This document shows positions 16,650 through 24,608 of a stretch of DNA of 35,633 bases, in pieces. Positions within the stretch are counted from its first letter, which is position 1; every line of letters starts with the position of its first letter. The position numbers and the translations under genes are program-made. The DNA lies in the NCBI GenBank assembly GCA_003249935.1, contig QKHT01000060.1, forward strand, positions 1-35,633. Reading direction: 5' to 3'. Origin of the DNA: Bacteroidota bacterium (lineage in GTDB: Bacteria > Bacteroidota > Bacteroidia > Bacteroidales > UBA5342). A model generated the notes under the pieces. It saw only the letters and a program-made list of their open reading frames with translations. It was not told the origin of the DNA and did not search any database.

Positions 16650-17794
16650 AATGTTAATCCAAATCTAAAGCTGGCAACCAATGCATTTCGTTGTACTGAA
16701 CCGGTTCCCGAGGGATTGATAATATATTGCAAATCGGGTTGTACATAATAGTGTTTTTTGGCATTATACCGATAAAACATTTCGACAATCGACTCGCTTC
16801 GGGCCTGAGTTTTGAGATGCTCGTGTGCCAATGCAACACCAAAAACATCGGTTCCGTTTTCTAAAAATACACCTTTGAGGTTCAGCCCTAAACCCAGATA
16901 GTAATTATTTGTACTTTGTGCCGACGGACTATAACCTATTTGCAAAAATAAGCCCAATGACCTGCTGTTTTGCTGCCAAACATTCTGATCGAAATAGCCA
17001 TAAAAACCTGTTAAAACACTTTGTAGTGAATCGGGTAAACTTCTTTTTAAAGCATAATCCAACATATGATTATGTGAATAGAAGCCAATTTTATAGTTTC
17101 CTTTCAATCTCGTAATACCATTATGCCATTGCGCCTCGGTAATTGCCAACAAACCATCGCCTTTACCCAAGTGCCATTTTATGTTATACGGATTATAATC
17201 GAAATCGGTGGGACTGCCATCGTAAAGTGCACCCAACAGACTAAACGACTCACTGACTTGCCATTTTGCAGTAACGCCAAAAGTTGTAAGTGGAAAGATT
17301 GGGGCAGAGAAATTATTGGAAATTATGGGCAATATACCAAAGGAGCTATTCATAAAAACAACCGCAAAATCCGAATTTGCAAATTCTACATTTAAATCCT
17401 GTAACCCTGCTGTAAATTCCATTCGGCCAAATGTTTGACTGAGCCACAACTCCTGAAAATAAGTATGGTTTCCGCCATCAATATTCGAGAGCATCTGATG
17501 GTCGCCAACAAGTAAATCCGACGGCGACTTGCCATGAATATTAGCACCATAAATAAAAAATCTGCCACCACGCCAAAGGCTGCACTTTCCCAAATCAACA
17601 TCGATTGTTAACCCGGCCATGCCCAAATACACACTGCCGGTTTTAATACCACCGGACAAATTGCTCACAACATCTCCGGTATATAAAACGCTGGAAAGCA
17701 CGGCCTTTTCCTTGGGTTGAACCCCTTGCGCTCCACATGCAGCCCAAAACTGAACCAAAAAGACGAAAGAAACCAATAATCGGATAAAAAGCAT
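16646..17794 (-). CDS. OprB-like carbohydrate porin family protein
   Basis: A 382-residue outer-membrane beta-barrel. A hydrophobic signal peptide ends around WAACGAQG. The mature part has alternating beta-strand pattern, aromatic girdles, the LFxxxGINIHG-like stretch FFIYGANIHGKSPSDLLVGD, ISNNFSAPIFPLTTFG and the typical C-terminal YYVQPDLQYIINPSGTG, ending in a C-terminal Phe as barrel proteins do. OprB porins let sugars pass the outer membrane, but the substrate here is unknown. Although the leader contains a Cys, the preceding WAA is a poor lipobox. The gene faces dgt tail to tail with a 4-bp overlap and shows no clear promoter box upstream. Confidence 0.82.
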   Translation of the reverse strand: MLFIRLLVSFVFLVQFWAACGAQGVQPKEKAVLSSVLYTGDVVSNLSGGIKTGSVYLGMAGLTIDVDLGKCSLWRGGRFFIYGANIHGKSPSDLLVGDHQMLSNIDGGNHTYFQELWLSQTFGRMEFTAGLQDLNVEFANSDFAVVFMNSSFGILPIISNNFSAPIFPLTTFGVTAKWQVSESFSLLGALYDGSPTDFDYNPYNIKWHLGKGDGLLAITEAQWHNGITRLKGNYKIGFYSHNHMLDYALKRSLPDSLQSVLTGFYGYFDQNVWQQNSRSLGLFLQIGYSPSAQSTNNYYLGLGLNLKGVFLENGTDVFGVALAHEHLKTQARSESIVEMFYRYNAKKHYYVQPDLQYIINPSGTGSVQRNALVASFRFGLTF

Positions 17795-17882
17795 TACATA
17801 ACCAATAAATCAATGGCACAAAGTTAATGCATGCCATTTTTTAAATACATCCCTAAAAATAATGAAACTGAATTATTTAAAC

Positions 17883-17908
17883 AAAAAAAGTCCCGCTTTT
17901 GGCGGGAC
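17883..17908 (-). terminator. Rho-independent terminator of the cold-shock gene
   Basis: On the minus strand GTCCCGC / GCGGGAC forms a 7-bp stem with a 5-nt loop, followed by seven T. It lies 32 bases after the cold-shock stop codon. Confidence 0.92.
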
Positions 17909-17940
17909 CCGAAATCTTTAAATGTTATATAATAGATAAA

Positions 17941-18132
17941 CTAAGCTAGTTTAACATTTACTGCATTTAATCCTTTGTTTCCTTCTTTCAAATCGAAAGT
18001 TACTTCGTCGTTCTCTTTGATAGTATCTACCAAACCGGTTACGTGCACAAAATACTCTTTCGTTGAGTTCGCATCTTTAATGAATCCGAATCCTTTCGAC
18101 TCGTTAAAGAATTTTACTGTTCCGTTGTTCAT
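17941..18132 (-). CDS. Cold-shock protein (CspA family)
   Basis: A single 63-residue cold-shock domain, an OB-fold RNA/ssDNA-binding protein that acts as an RNA chaperone or antiterminator. It starts NNGTVKFFNESKGFGFIKD with RNP1 (KGFGFI), and RNP2 appears as YFVHVTGL, with Val where many have Phe or Ile after the His. It is monocistronic, between its own -7 box (18156-18163) and a strong terminator. The 5' leader is only about 15-20 nt if that box is used, unlike the long thermosensing leader of E. coli cspA, so cold induction by that mechanism is not suggested. Confidence 0.95.
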   Translation of the reverse strand: MNNGTVKFFNESKGFGFIKDANSTKEYFVHVTGLVDTIKENDEVTFDLKEGNKGLNAVNVKLA

Positions 18133-18155
18133 AAAATGAAATTAATTTACTGACA

Positions 18156-18163
18156 CAAAGGTA
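18156..18163 (-). promoter_or_regulatory. -7 promoter box of the cold-shock gene
   Basis: On the minus strand TACCTTTG matches TAnnTTTG, 24 bases before the ATG at 18132. The -33 region is AT-rich (TATT) and lacks a clean TTG. Confidence 0.55.
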
Positions 18164-18317
18164 AACATATTTTGCTATTATAAATAATTTATTTTCAATT
18201 AATTGCAATATTAAAATTAGTTATGGCTTTTGACTGAACCATTTAAGGAATTTTTCATCAGCGGCTATACGGTTAAAGGATTGTTCAGGATAAGCCATTT
18301 TCCACTTTTGAGTGCTA

Positions 18318-18348
18318 TTTGCGTATTGCCGGAAAAGACGTACTTTTG
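18318..18348 (+). promoter_or_regulatory. Bacteroidota-type promoter (TTTG-N19-TACTTTTG) of the rRNA methyltransferase
   Basis: TTTG (18318-18321), a 19-base spacer and TACTTTTG (18341-18348) match both halves of the -33/-7 consensus. Transcription would begin near 18354, downstream of the GTG at 18312, so that codon cannot start the protein and TTG at 18387 is preferred. Confidence 0.75.
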
Positions 18349-18362
18349 ACCCCGAATCCACT

Positions 18363-18371
18363 GGTTCAACC
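18363..18371. repeat. Iterated GGTTSAACC word in a 5' leader
   Basis: GGTTCAACC lies between the -7 box and the TTG start of the methyltransferase, so it should be transcribed in the leader. It is one of 19 GGTTCANCC copies in the window. Confidence 0.5.
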
Positions 18372-18386
18372 ATAAAACAACACACA

Positions 18387-19616
18387 TTGCAAATTTTTAA
18401 AATAGTAGCCACTACCCTTTTCGGACTCGAAGAGGTACTCGCCGAAGAGATTCGAGCTATTGGCGGAACAGAGATAGAGGTTTTAATACGGGCTGTAGCA
18501 TTTAGAGGAAATCAGGCCATTTTATACAAAAGTAATCTGCTACTACGTACGGCCATTAAAGTACTCAAACCCATTGATACCTTTATTGCCAACAACGAAC
18601 AGCAACTCTACGATAATATCAAACTCATCGACTGGTCGCAATATTTCGATTGCACCAAGACTTTTGCCATAGATGGCACCACCAGTGGCGAAATATTTAC
18701 CCATTCGAAATTTGTGGCACTAAAATCGAAAGATGCCATTGCCGATCAGTTTCGCGAGAAATTCAACCAGCGCCCCTCGATCGATGTCGAAGATCCGGAT
18801 GTGCGGATTAACATTCACATCCATCATACCACCGTGGCAGTTTCGCTCGACAGTTCGGGTTCATCACTTGGCAAACGCAACTACAGGCTGGAGCAAACCG
18901 AAGCACCCATTAGCGAAATACTGGCTGCCGGCATGATTCTGCTTTCGGGGTGGAACCGGCAAAGCGATTTTATCGATGCGATGTGCGGCTCCGGCACCAT
19001 ACCTATTGAGGCAGCACTTATTGCCGGCAACATTCCACCGGGCAAAAACAGATTTTTTGGGTTCGAAACATGGTGCGACTTCGACTATGGCCTTTGGAAC
19101 AGCATAAAAACAGAAGCCGAAAATAAGATGATACATTCGACTGCAAGAATTTTTGGTAAAGACATCGACCCCAAAGCAGTAAATATAGCCCAAGCCAATG
19201 CCAAACGAGCCGGGGTCGATGCACAAATCTCGTTCGAACAATGCGACTTTTTTAGTTCGACCCACGAAAGCGGACAAGGCATTGTGATGATGAACCCACC
19301 CTATGGCGAACGGTTGCAAATAGAAGAAATCGGCACCTTTTACAACGAAATAGGCACACGGCTTAAACACTTTTATATGGGTTGCGATGCCTGGATTATC
19401 AGTTCGAGCTACGATGCGTTAAAACATTTCGGACTAAAGCCATCGAAAAAAATCAGACTATTTAACGGCCCTCTCGAATGCAGGCTTATGAAATACGAAC
19501 TATATGCCGGCAGTAAAAAAACAAAAGACACCAACGATGGCGAAAAACCTCAACAACCTCAGCAACCGGTTCACCCCAAAAGAAAACTGTTGATAATAAA
19601 GCCAAAGCGACGATAG
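18387..19616 (+). CDS. THUMP-domain class I RNA methyltransferase (RlmL N-terminal/YpsC type)
   Basis: A 409-residue SAM-dependent RNA methyltransferase. It has an N-terminal ferredoxin-like/THUMP part (FKIVATTLFGLEEVLAEEI, then INIHIHHTTVAVSLDSSG), the fold's DAMCGSGTIPIEAAL SAM motif, DIDPKAVNIAQANAKRAG and the catalytic MMNPPYGERL, where NPPY marks an exocyclic-amine (N2-G or N6-A) target. This matches the RlmL N-terminal half, which makes m2G2445 in 23S rRNA. The start is TTG at 18387: no in-frame ATG fits, IVATTLFG is the normal family start, and the promoter lies between here and the GTG at 18312. A Lys/Pro/Gln-rich tail of about 30 residues (PQQPQQPVHPKRK) is extra. It abuts the convergent next gene with no gap. 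Confidence 0.88.
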   Translation: MQIFKIVATTLFGLEEVLAEEIRAIGGTEIEVLIRAVAFRGNQAILYKSNLLLRTAIKVLKPIDTFIANNEQQLYDNIKLIDWSQYFDCTKTFAIDGTTSGEIFTHSKFVALKSKDAIADQFREKFNQRPSIDVEDPDVRINIHIHHTTVAVSLDSSGSSLGKRNYRLEQTEAPISEILAAGMILLSGWNRQSDFIDAMCGSGTIPIEAALIAGNIPPGKNRFFGFETWCDFDYGLWNSIKTEAENKMIHSTARIFGKDIDPKAVNIAQANAKRAGVDAQISFEQCDFFSSTHESGQGIVMMNPPYGERLQIEEIGTFYNEIGTRLKHFYMGCDAWIISSSYDALKHFGLKPSKKIRLFNGPLECRLMKYELYAGSKKTKDTNDGEKPQQPQQPVHPKRKLLIIKPKRR

Positions 19617-21611
19617 TTATTCGTACGCAACGTTCAGCAACGCTTCTGCATCGGTTATGGTTTGAACCGGTAAAGCACAGGTTCCGAAGCGACATACTTC
19701 AATCTGAGGAATATCGGCCATGCCGGCTCTGAAAACAGCAAATGCCTTTGAGCCCAATGCCATACGATTTTCGGTATAATTATCGCCGCCGGAAAACGTT
19801 ACCACTGTTTCGCCCTGCATCAATGCAAAACCCAGACCGGCCCAATTCGCATAGTAGGGCCCTCCGCCGGCAATTTCGGAAGCAACCACCCCAAACATTT
19901 GTTTGGCTAAGGCCACATCTTCAAATCGATCTTCGATAAGCCCAATGCGATATAATGCCATGGCCAATACCGAGTTGGAGGACGGAATTACATGGTCCGA
20001 AACCTCCTTTTTACGGGCAAAAAGCTCCTCGGCACGGGTAGAAGTATAGTAAAACAGCGGCGAAAACTCATCGGCAAATTCGCGCTTTACAATTTCAATC
20101 AATCTTCGCGCCTCTCCAAGATAACGCGTATCGAAACAAGCCTCATAAACAGCAAGTAACCCTTTGATCAGGCAAGCATAATCGTCGAGAAATGCCGAAG
20201 AAGAAACGGTACCATCCCGAAAACAACGCATTAAACGGCCATCGTCATCAACTAATTGTTCCAATACAAAATCGGCCAATTTTTTGGCTGAACCAAGATA
20301 AGCCGCATTGTTAAATGCCAGATAAGCATCGACATAGGCTGCGATCATTAATCCATTCCAGGCCGTAATGATTTTATCGTCGGTTTCGGGGTGAACCCGC
20401 AAATTGCGTAACGCAAGCATTTTGGAACGGGCTGCGTTGATGGCTTCAACGAAAACATCTGTAGACACATTATATTTTGCAGCCAAAGAAGGCACGTCGA
20501 CTGTTTCGACCAGAATATTTTGCCCAAACTCCCAGTTACCTTCGGCTGAAACATTATAGAAATCGCACACCATTCCCGCAAGTGGTTCACCCAATAAACC
20601 CCACAATTCGGCTTTTGTCCAAACATAGAATTTACCCTCAACGCCTTCGCTGTCAGCATCAATCGATGCATAAAAACCATTTTCGGCATTACTCAATTCG
20701 CGCTCGCAGAAAGCAATAGTTTCTACGGTTTTAAGCCTCAGAAACTCGTTTTTACTAATTGAATAAGTACGGGCATAAAGACTAATGAGTTGGGCATTAT
20801 CGTACAACATTTTTTCGAAATGGGGCACATGCCAGTTGACATCGGTAGAATACCGCGCAAAACCACCGCCAATTTGATCGTACAAACCACCACGAGCCAT
20901 GGCTATTAACGTTGTTTCGACCGATTGCGTGACAGCATCGGGGGCCTGGGGATTGTAGTAATTGAGCAGAAAATTCCAAGCCACCGGCATCATAAACTTA
21001 GGCACTCCGGCAAAACCACCTTTATCGAAATCAACCATCTTCAGCATCTCGTTGGCCAACTGATTGCATACTTTTTTATATTCAAAATCTTTGGATTCGG
21101 GCGATGAAGCTATGAGGCCGGCATTTCTGATGCCCTGGGCAATATTCTCAGAAATTTGTTGAACGCGTTGAAAATCGTTTTGGTATAATGCCACAACCTT
21201 TTGCAGCAAAGCCAACCATTGCGCCGGTTGGAAATAGGTTCCTACAAAAAACGGTTTCCCATCGGGCATGGTTATGGCGTTGAGCGGCCAACCGCCTTGC
21301 CCGCCGGTGAGATGAACCGCATCCATATACACCTGATCGATATCGGGCCGCTCTTCGCGGTCGATTTTTATATTGATAAAATGGGCATTCATATAATCGG
21401 CCACTTCGGTATTGCTGAACGATTCGTGCGCCATGACATGACACCAATGGCAAGCCGCATAGCCAATACTTACGATAAGCGGTTTGTTTTCGAATGTTGC
21501 TCTTTTTAAAGCTTCCGGACCCCACTCGTACCAATTGACCGGATTGGAGGCATGTTGCCGTAGATACGGACTTACGGCATGAGATAACCGGTTTTTATAA
21601 TTGCTGTTCAT
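19617..21611 (-). CDS. DUF255 thioredoxin-like / six-hairpin protein (YyaL/SPATA20 family)
   Basis: A 664-residue protein of the YyaL/SPATA20 family. The N-terminal DUF255 domain is thioredoxin-like: SPYLRQHASNPVNWYEWG (about residues 14-31), IGYAACHWCHVMAHESF with the CHWC active-site-like pair (about 53-59), IKIDREERPDIDQVYM and TGGQGGWPLN. The C-terminal part resembles an alpha/alpha barrel of the six-hairpin glycosidase type (GGGFARYSTDVNWHVPHFEKMLYDNAQL; ITAWNGLMIAAY). The biochemical role of the family is not established. ATG at 21611 is preferred to the TTG three codons upstream. No signal peptide is visible, so it is likely cytoplasmic. Its stop directly abuts the stop of the methyltransferase gene. 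Confidence 0.9.
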   Translation of the reverse strand: MNSNYKNRLSHAVSPYLRQHASNPVNWYEWGPEALKRATFENKPLIVSIGYAACHWCHVMAHESFSNTEVADYMNAHFINIKIDREERPDIDQVYMDAVHLTGGQGGWPLNAITMPDGKPFFVGTYFQPAQWLALLQKVVALYQNDFQRVQQISENIAQGIRNAGLIASSPESKDFEYKKVCNQLANEMLKMVDFDKGGFAGVPKFMMPVAWNFLLNYYNPQAPDAVTQSVETTLIAMARGGLYDQIGGGFARYSTDVNWHVPHFEKMLYDNAQLISLYARTYSISKNEFLRLKTVETIAFCERELSNAENGFYASIDADSEGVEGKFYVWTKAELWGLLGEPLAGMVCDFYNVSAEGNWEFGQNILVETVDVPSLAAKYNVSTDVFVEAINAARSKMLALRNLRVHPETDDKIITAWNGLMIAAYVDAYLAFNNAAYLGSAKKLADFVLEQLVDDDGRLMRCFRDGTVSSSAFLDDYACLIKGLLAVYEACFDTRYLGEARRLIEIVKREFADEFSPLFYYTSTRAEELFARKKEVSDHVIPSSNSVLAMALYRIGLIEDRFEDVALAKQMFGVVASEIAGGGPYYANWAGLGFALMQGETVVTFSGGDNYTENRMALGSKAFAVFRAGMADIPQIEVCRFGTCALPVQTITDAEALLNVAYE

Positions 21612-21681
21612 ACATTGCAAACAAGTAAAACGGCCACAATGTTCGGGTTTTTAATACCAATTGAGCCTCTTGTGTGGTTTC

Positions 21682-21690
21682 GGTTCAGCC
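21682..21690. repeat. Iterated GGTTCAGCC word, intergenic
   Basis: GGTTCAGCC lies between the mdh terminator and the start of the DUF255 gene. It is one of six copies of this variant in the window. Confidence 0.45.
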
Positions 21691-21730
21691 AAAAACAAAA
21701 AAGCCCCCAACCGATTAAGGATGGGGACTT
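21691..21730 (-). terminator. Rho-independent terminator of mdh
   Basis: On the minus strand AGTCCCCA pairs with TGGGGGCT (one G-U wobble), with a further CC/GG pair inside, followed by TTTTTGTTTTT. It begins 22 bases after the mdh stop. Confidence 0.85.
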
Positions 21731-21752
21731 TAATATTGTAATTTTTATTGAA

Positions 21753-22679
21753 TTACATTTTTTCGAGTACGTTCATTACTTCGCGAACATGACCTTCTGA
21801 AGTTTTGAGAAGTGCCATTTCTTCGTCGTTGAGTTGAAGTTCGATTACTTTTTCAACGCCATTTTTGCCAAGAATGACCGGTACACCGAGGTAGCAGTTT
21901 TTGATGCCATATTCGCCATCGAGCTGCATGCAAACCGGGAAAACACGTTTCTGATCTTTAACAATAGCTTCGACCATTTGAGCAGCAGCCGAACCGGGTG
22001 CATACCAGGCCGAAGTACCCATAAGTTTTACCAACTCGCCGCCACCGGTTTTGGTACGTTCAACAATAGCGTTGAGTTTGTCGGCATCGATAAGTTCGGT
22101 TACCGGAATACCAGCTACTGTGGTGTAACGGGGCAGTGGAACCATGGTATCGCCATGACCGCCAAGCAATACAGCCTGAATTTCCTTTACAGAAACGCCG
22201 AGTTCGGCAGCAAGGAAACAACGGTAACGGGCAGTATCCAAAATACCAGCCATACCAATTACCCGAGTACGTGGAAATTTAGACGTAATGTGCGCTTGAT
22301 ACGTCATTACATCCAATGGGTTTGATACAATAATAATAATTGCGTTAGGCGAATATTTTACTACATTTTCGGTTACCGATTTTACGATGTTGGCGTTTGT
22401 ACCAATAAGGTCATCGCGGCTCATGCCCGGTTTGCGTGGCAAACCTGAAGTAATAACCACTACATCTGAATTGGCCGTTTTGCTGTAATCGCCAGTGCTA
22501 CCAACCATTAAGGTATCATAAAGATCGATTGGCGCTTTTTGAGCGATATCCAAAGCTTTACCTTCGGCATAACCTTCTTTAATGTCTACTAATACTACTT
22601 CATTGCAAATTTCTTTGTAAGCCAATACATCTGCGCATGTTGCGCCAACGTTTCCGGCTCCTACAACTGTTACTTTCAT
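21753..22679 (-). CDS. mdh: Malate dehydrogenase (LDH-like type)
   Basis: NAD-dependent oxidation of malate to oxaloacetate, or the reverse on a fermentative reductive branch. The 308-residue protein is of the LDH-like MDH group found in Bacteroidota. It has the nucleotide-binding VVGAGNVGATCADVLA at the N-terminus, Asp at the end of beta-2 (VVLVDIKEG), favouring NAD, and the mobile loop GLPRKPGMSRDDL (about residues 79-91), whose Arg replaces the Gln of lactate dehydrogenases and marks malate specificity. VSNPLDVMTY and the catalytic His in GGHGDTMVPL (about 174) are also present. It has its own terminator; upstream a TATTTTTG -7-like box lies at 22732-22739. Confidence 0.96.
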   Translation of the reverse strand: MKVTVVGAGNVGATCADVLAYKEICNEVVLVDIKEGYAEGKALDIAQKAPIDLYDTLMVGSTGDYSKTANSDVVVITSGLPRKPGMSRDDLIGTNANIVKSVTENVVKYSPNAIIIIVSNPLDVMTYQAHITSKFPRTRVIGMAGILDTARYRCFLAAELGVSVKEIQAVLLGGHGDTMVPLPRYTTVAGIPVTELIDADKLNAIVERTKTGGGELVKLMGTSAWYAPGSAAAQMVEAIVKDQKRVFPVCMQLDGEYGIKNCYLGVPVILGKNGVEKVIELQLNDEEMALLKTSEGHVREVMNVLEKM

Positions 22680-22731
22680 AATCGTACGGATATTATAAAT
22701 TAATTATCTGATCTTTCGATTTTCACAGTTA

Positions 22732-22739
22732 CAAAAATA
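22732..22739 (-). promoter_or_regulatory. Possible -7 box of mdh
   Basis: TATTTTTG on the minus strand matches TAnnTTTG, 53 bases before the ATG. There is no TTG at the usual upstream spacing, and such a word is not rare in AT-rich DNA, so this is weak. Confidence 0.3.
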
Positions 22740-22932
22740 GACAAATTTAAAATACGGAAAAATTTCTTTATATAATTATGAACCGTTTTAGTGATTATTA
22801 AGAAATAAATAACACGTTAATAATCTGATATTTACAAACACAGTACCAACTACACAACAAATTACAGCAACATTAAACCATACAATGATGTTGTTATTAT
22901 CAAAAATGTTTATCAATTAATCGACTACAACA

Positions 22933-23280
22933 ATGAAACCATCGCAAGCAAATATTATTAATGCCGCCACGTTGGTAGGCCTGGGACTGTATGCCTATTT
23001 AACCAGCCATTCGCCATCGCCCACAGCACTCATTCCGGTAGGCATTGGTGCATTACTTTTGGCTATTACACCGTGGTTCAAACCCGGCAGGAAGGTAGCG
23101 GCCCACATTGCAGTCGGGCTTACGCTGATCCTTTTCGTATCGTTGTTTAAACCACTCAGCGGTGCACTATCGCGTGCCGACAATGCCGCAATGATTCGTG
23201 TGGGGATAATGATGGCAACTTCGCTTTTTGCACTCATCGTATTTATTCGAAGCTTTGTGTTAGCCAGAATTAAAAAGTAA
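22933..23280 (+). CDS. Small four-helix membrane protein of unknown function
   Basis: A 115-residue protein with four hydrophobic segments, at about residues 9-24, 34-47, 57-69 and 88-108, and a short basic C-terminus (LARIKK). It is therefore an inner-membrane protein with little outside the bilayer. I do not recognise a named family or catalytic motif. It is flanked by a 250-bp AT-rich gap containing no supportable gene and by a bidirectional terminator, so it is a single-gene unit. Coding-like composition, an ATG and the terminator support it as real. Confidence 0.75.
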   Translation: MKPSQANIINAATLVGLGLYAYLTSHSPSPTALIPVGIGALLLAITPWFKPGRKVAAHIAVGLTLILFVSLFKPLSGALSRADNAAMIRVGIMMATSLFALIVFIRSFVLARIKK

Positions 23281-23289
23281 TCCATTCAC

Positions 23290-23337
23290 AAAAAAAAGTC
23301 CGGTTTAAAATGCGAGCACATTTTAACCGGACTTTTT
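23290..23337. terminator. Bidirectional Rho-independent terminator
   Basis: AGTCCGG-TTTAAAATG pairs with CATTTTAA-CCGGACT with one bulged base, flanked by an A-run on the left and a T-run on the right. It can end both the small membrane-protein gene (plus) and the kdu/DUF4861 operon (minus). Confidence 0.9.
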
Positions 23338-23359
23338 AATTCCTGCTAACGATTTCGTT

Positions 23360-24604
23360 TTACAACTTTACCTTCACAGGATTATCAAACAAAAGCTGTT
23401 CCTTATGAAGGAAAGCAGCCATTTTATCCTTATTTACAAATGCGGTATCTGTCTTTTCCCAACAAGCATAAAACCGGTATTGAACCCCGCCGCCACATGG
23501 CTTGGTTGGTCGTACAATATGCGATTGGGTTACTAAGGCGTTATCGAGTCCAAGTTCATGATTATCGAGGTCGTAAATAGCCGATTTATACTTTTTTGCA
23601 ATCAATACCCCAAAACCCAGCGGTTCATCCGAATACGACTGAATACCATAGGCAAACGAAAAGTCTGATTTTTTGGTCTGGTACAATTCCGCCTTAACCT
23701 TATGCAAATCGGCAAAACCAACCAGAATATCCATTCCTTTTTCGGGTTGAACCGTAATTTGATTATTGTAGTAAAATTTACCAGCTTCGATTGAGATGCG
23801 GTGATTGATATTCAATTGATGCCCGTCTACATCAACCCCCTGAAAGTTTAAATCGAATACCGAACGCAGCGGTCCTTCAATAATTTTTTTATATGTGCTC
23901 TTTCCACCATTTACACGGTAGTATTTACCATTGTAATACAGTGCAATAGCACCGGCACCCAATGAGTTGTTCACTTTAAGAATATCCATTCCCCACCAAC
24001 CCATTACGTGATAAGTACCTTTAATACCAACGACACTATCCATGACCATTTTATCGGTGACCTTACCAAAAATATCCATTCCATTACGTTGGTCGAAATA
24101 GTTACGAAACGCAACTTTGTCGTTTTCCCAGCCCGGCCCTTCGAATTGCATCACCTTTTGCGACACATTAGTATCGAAACCACTAATTCGGTCACCGGCA
24201 TCGGCCTCCGTAACCGTCATTCCGGAACCCTGCCAATGTTTATAGCCTAAGCGTAAATTGGTTCGCACAGTAAAAGAAGGCAGCGTTTTTTTATCGACTT
24301 TTTTAATTTGTACGGTAAGTTTTTCGTTTGCTTGCATATCAACCAAAAAGAAAAGCTCATCGCACACACCATCGCCGTTTAAATCGTCACACTGAAATGG
24401 CAACACAACTCCCGACGAATTAAAGGGCACAAAAACTTCGTTTTGCTTCAATTCGCCATATTTCTTCAACAAATATTTTTGGCTAAGTATCACCGGCTCA
24501 TCGACACGTGCCACATTTACCGGATTAACAACAATAACCCGGGCTGCACCAGTAAATAGTGCAGCACAGGTTAAACCAACTATTAAAAATAGTTTTTTAT
24601 ACAT
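23360..24604 (-). CDS. DUF4861-family exported protein in the kdu operon
   Basis: A 414-residue protein with a signal peptide (cleavage near FTGAARV). The fold is beta-rich throughout, with FVPFNSSGVVLPFQCDDLNGDGVCDELFF near residues 58-88 and the family stretch NYFDQRNGMDIFGK, where the same motif ends in a Trp-rich HVMGWWGMDIL. DUF4861 proteins occur in pectin/uronate utilisation loci of Bacteroidota; I know of no firmly assigned activity. Here the gene follows kduD by 4 bp, so it is the last member of the LacI-kduI-kduD-DUF4861 operon. An extracytoplasmic role on the same sugar, such as a hydrolase or lyase accessory, is an inference from context. Confidence 0.82.
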   Translation of the reverse strand: MYKKLFLIVGLTCAALFTGAARVIVVNPVNVARVDEPVILSQKYLLKKYGELKQNEVFVPFNSSGVVLPFQCDDLNGDGVCDELFFLVDMQANEKLTVQIKKVDKKTLPSFTVRTNLRLGYKHWQGSGMTVTEADAGDRISGFDTNVSQKVMQFEGPGWENDKVAFRNYFDQRNGMDIFGKVTDKMVMDSVVGIKGTYHVMGWWGMDILKVNNSLGAGAIALYYNGKYYRVNGGKSTYKKIIEGPLRSVFDLNFQGVDVDGHQLNINHRISIEAGKFYYNNQITVQPEKGMDILVGFADLHKVKAELYQTKKSDFSFAYGIQSYSDEPLGFGVLIAKKYKSAIYDLDNHELGLDNALVTQSHIVRPTKPCGGGVQYRFYACWEKTDTAFVNKDKMAAFLHKEQLLFDNPVKVKL

Positions 24605-24608
24605 TGTT

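Noticed and set aside
22855-22900. Inverted repeat CAACAT / ATGTTG upstream of the small membrane protein
   Set aside because: Only six base pairs with a long loop in AT-rich DNA; not convincing as a terminator, operator or structured RNA.
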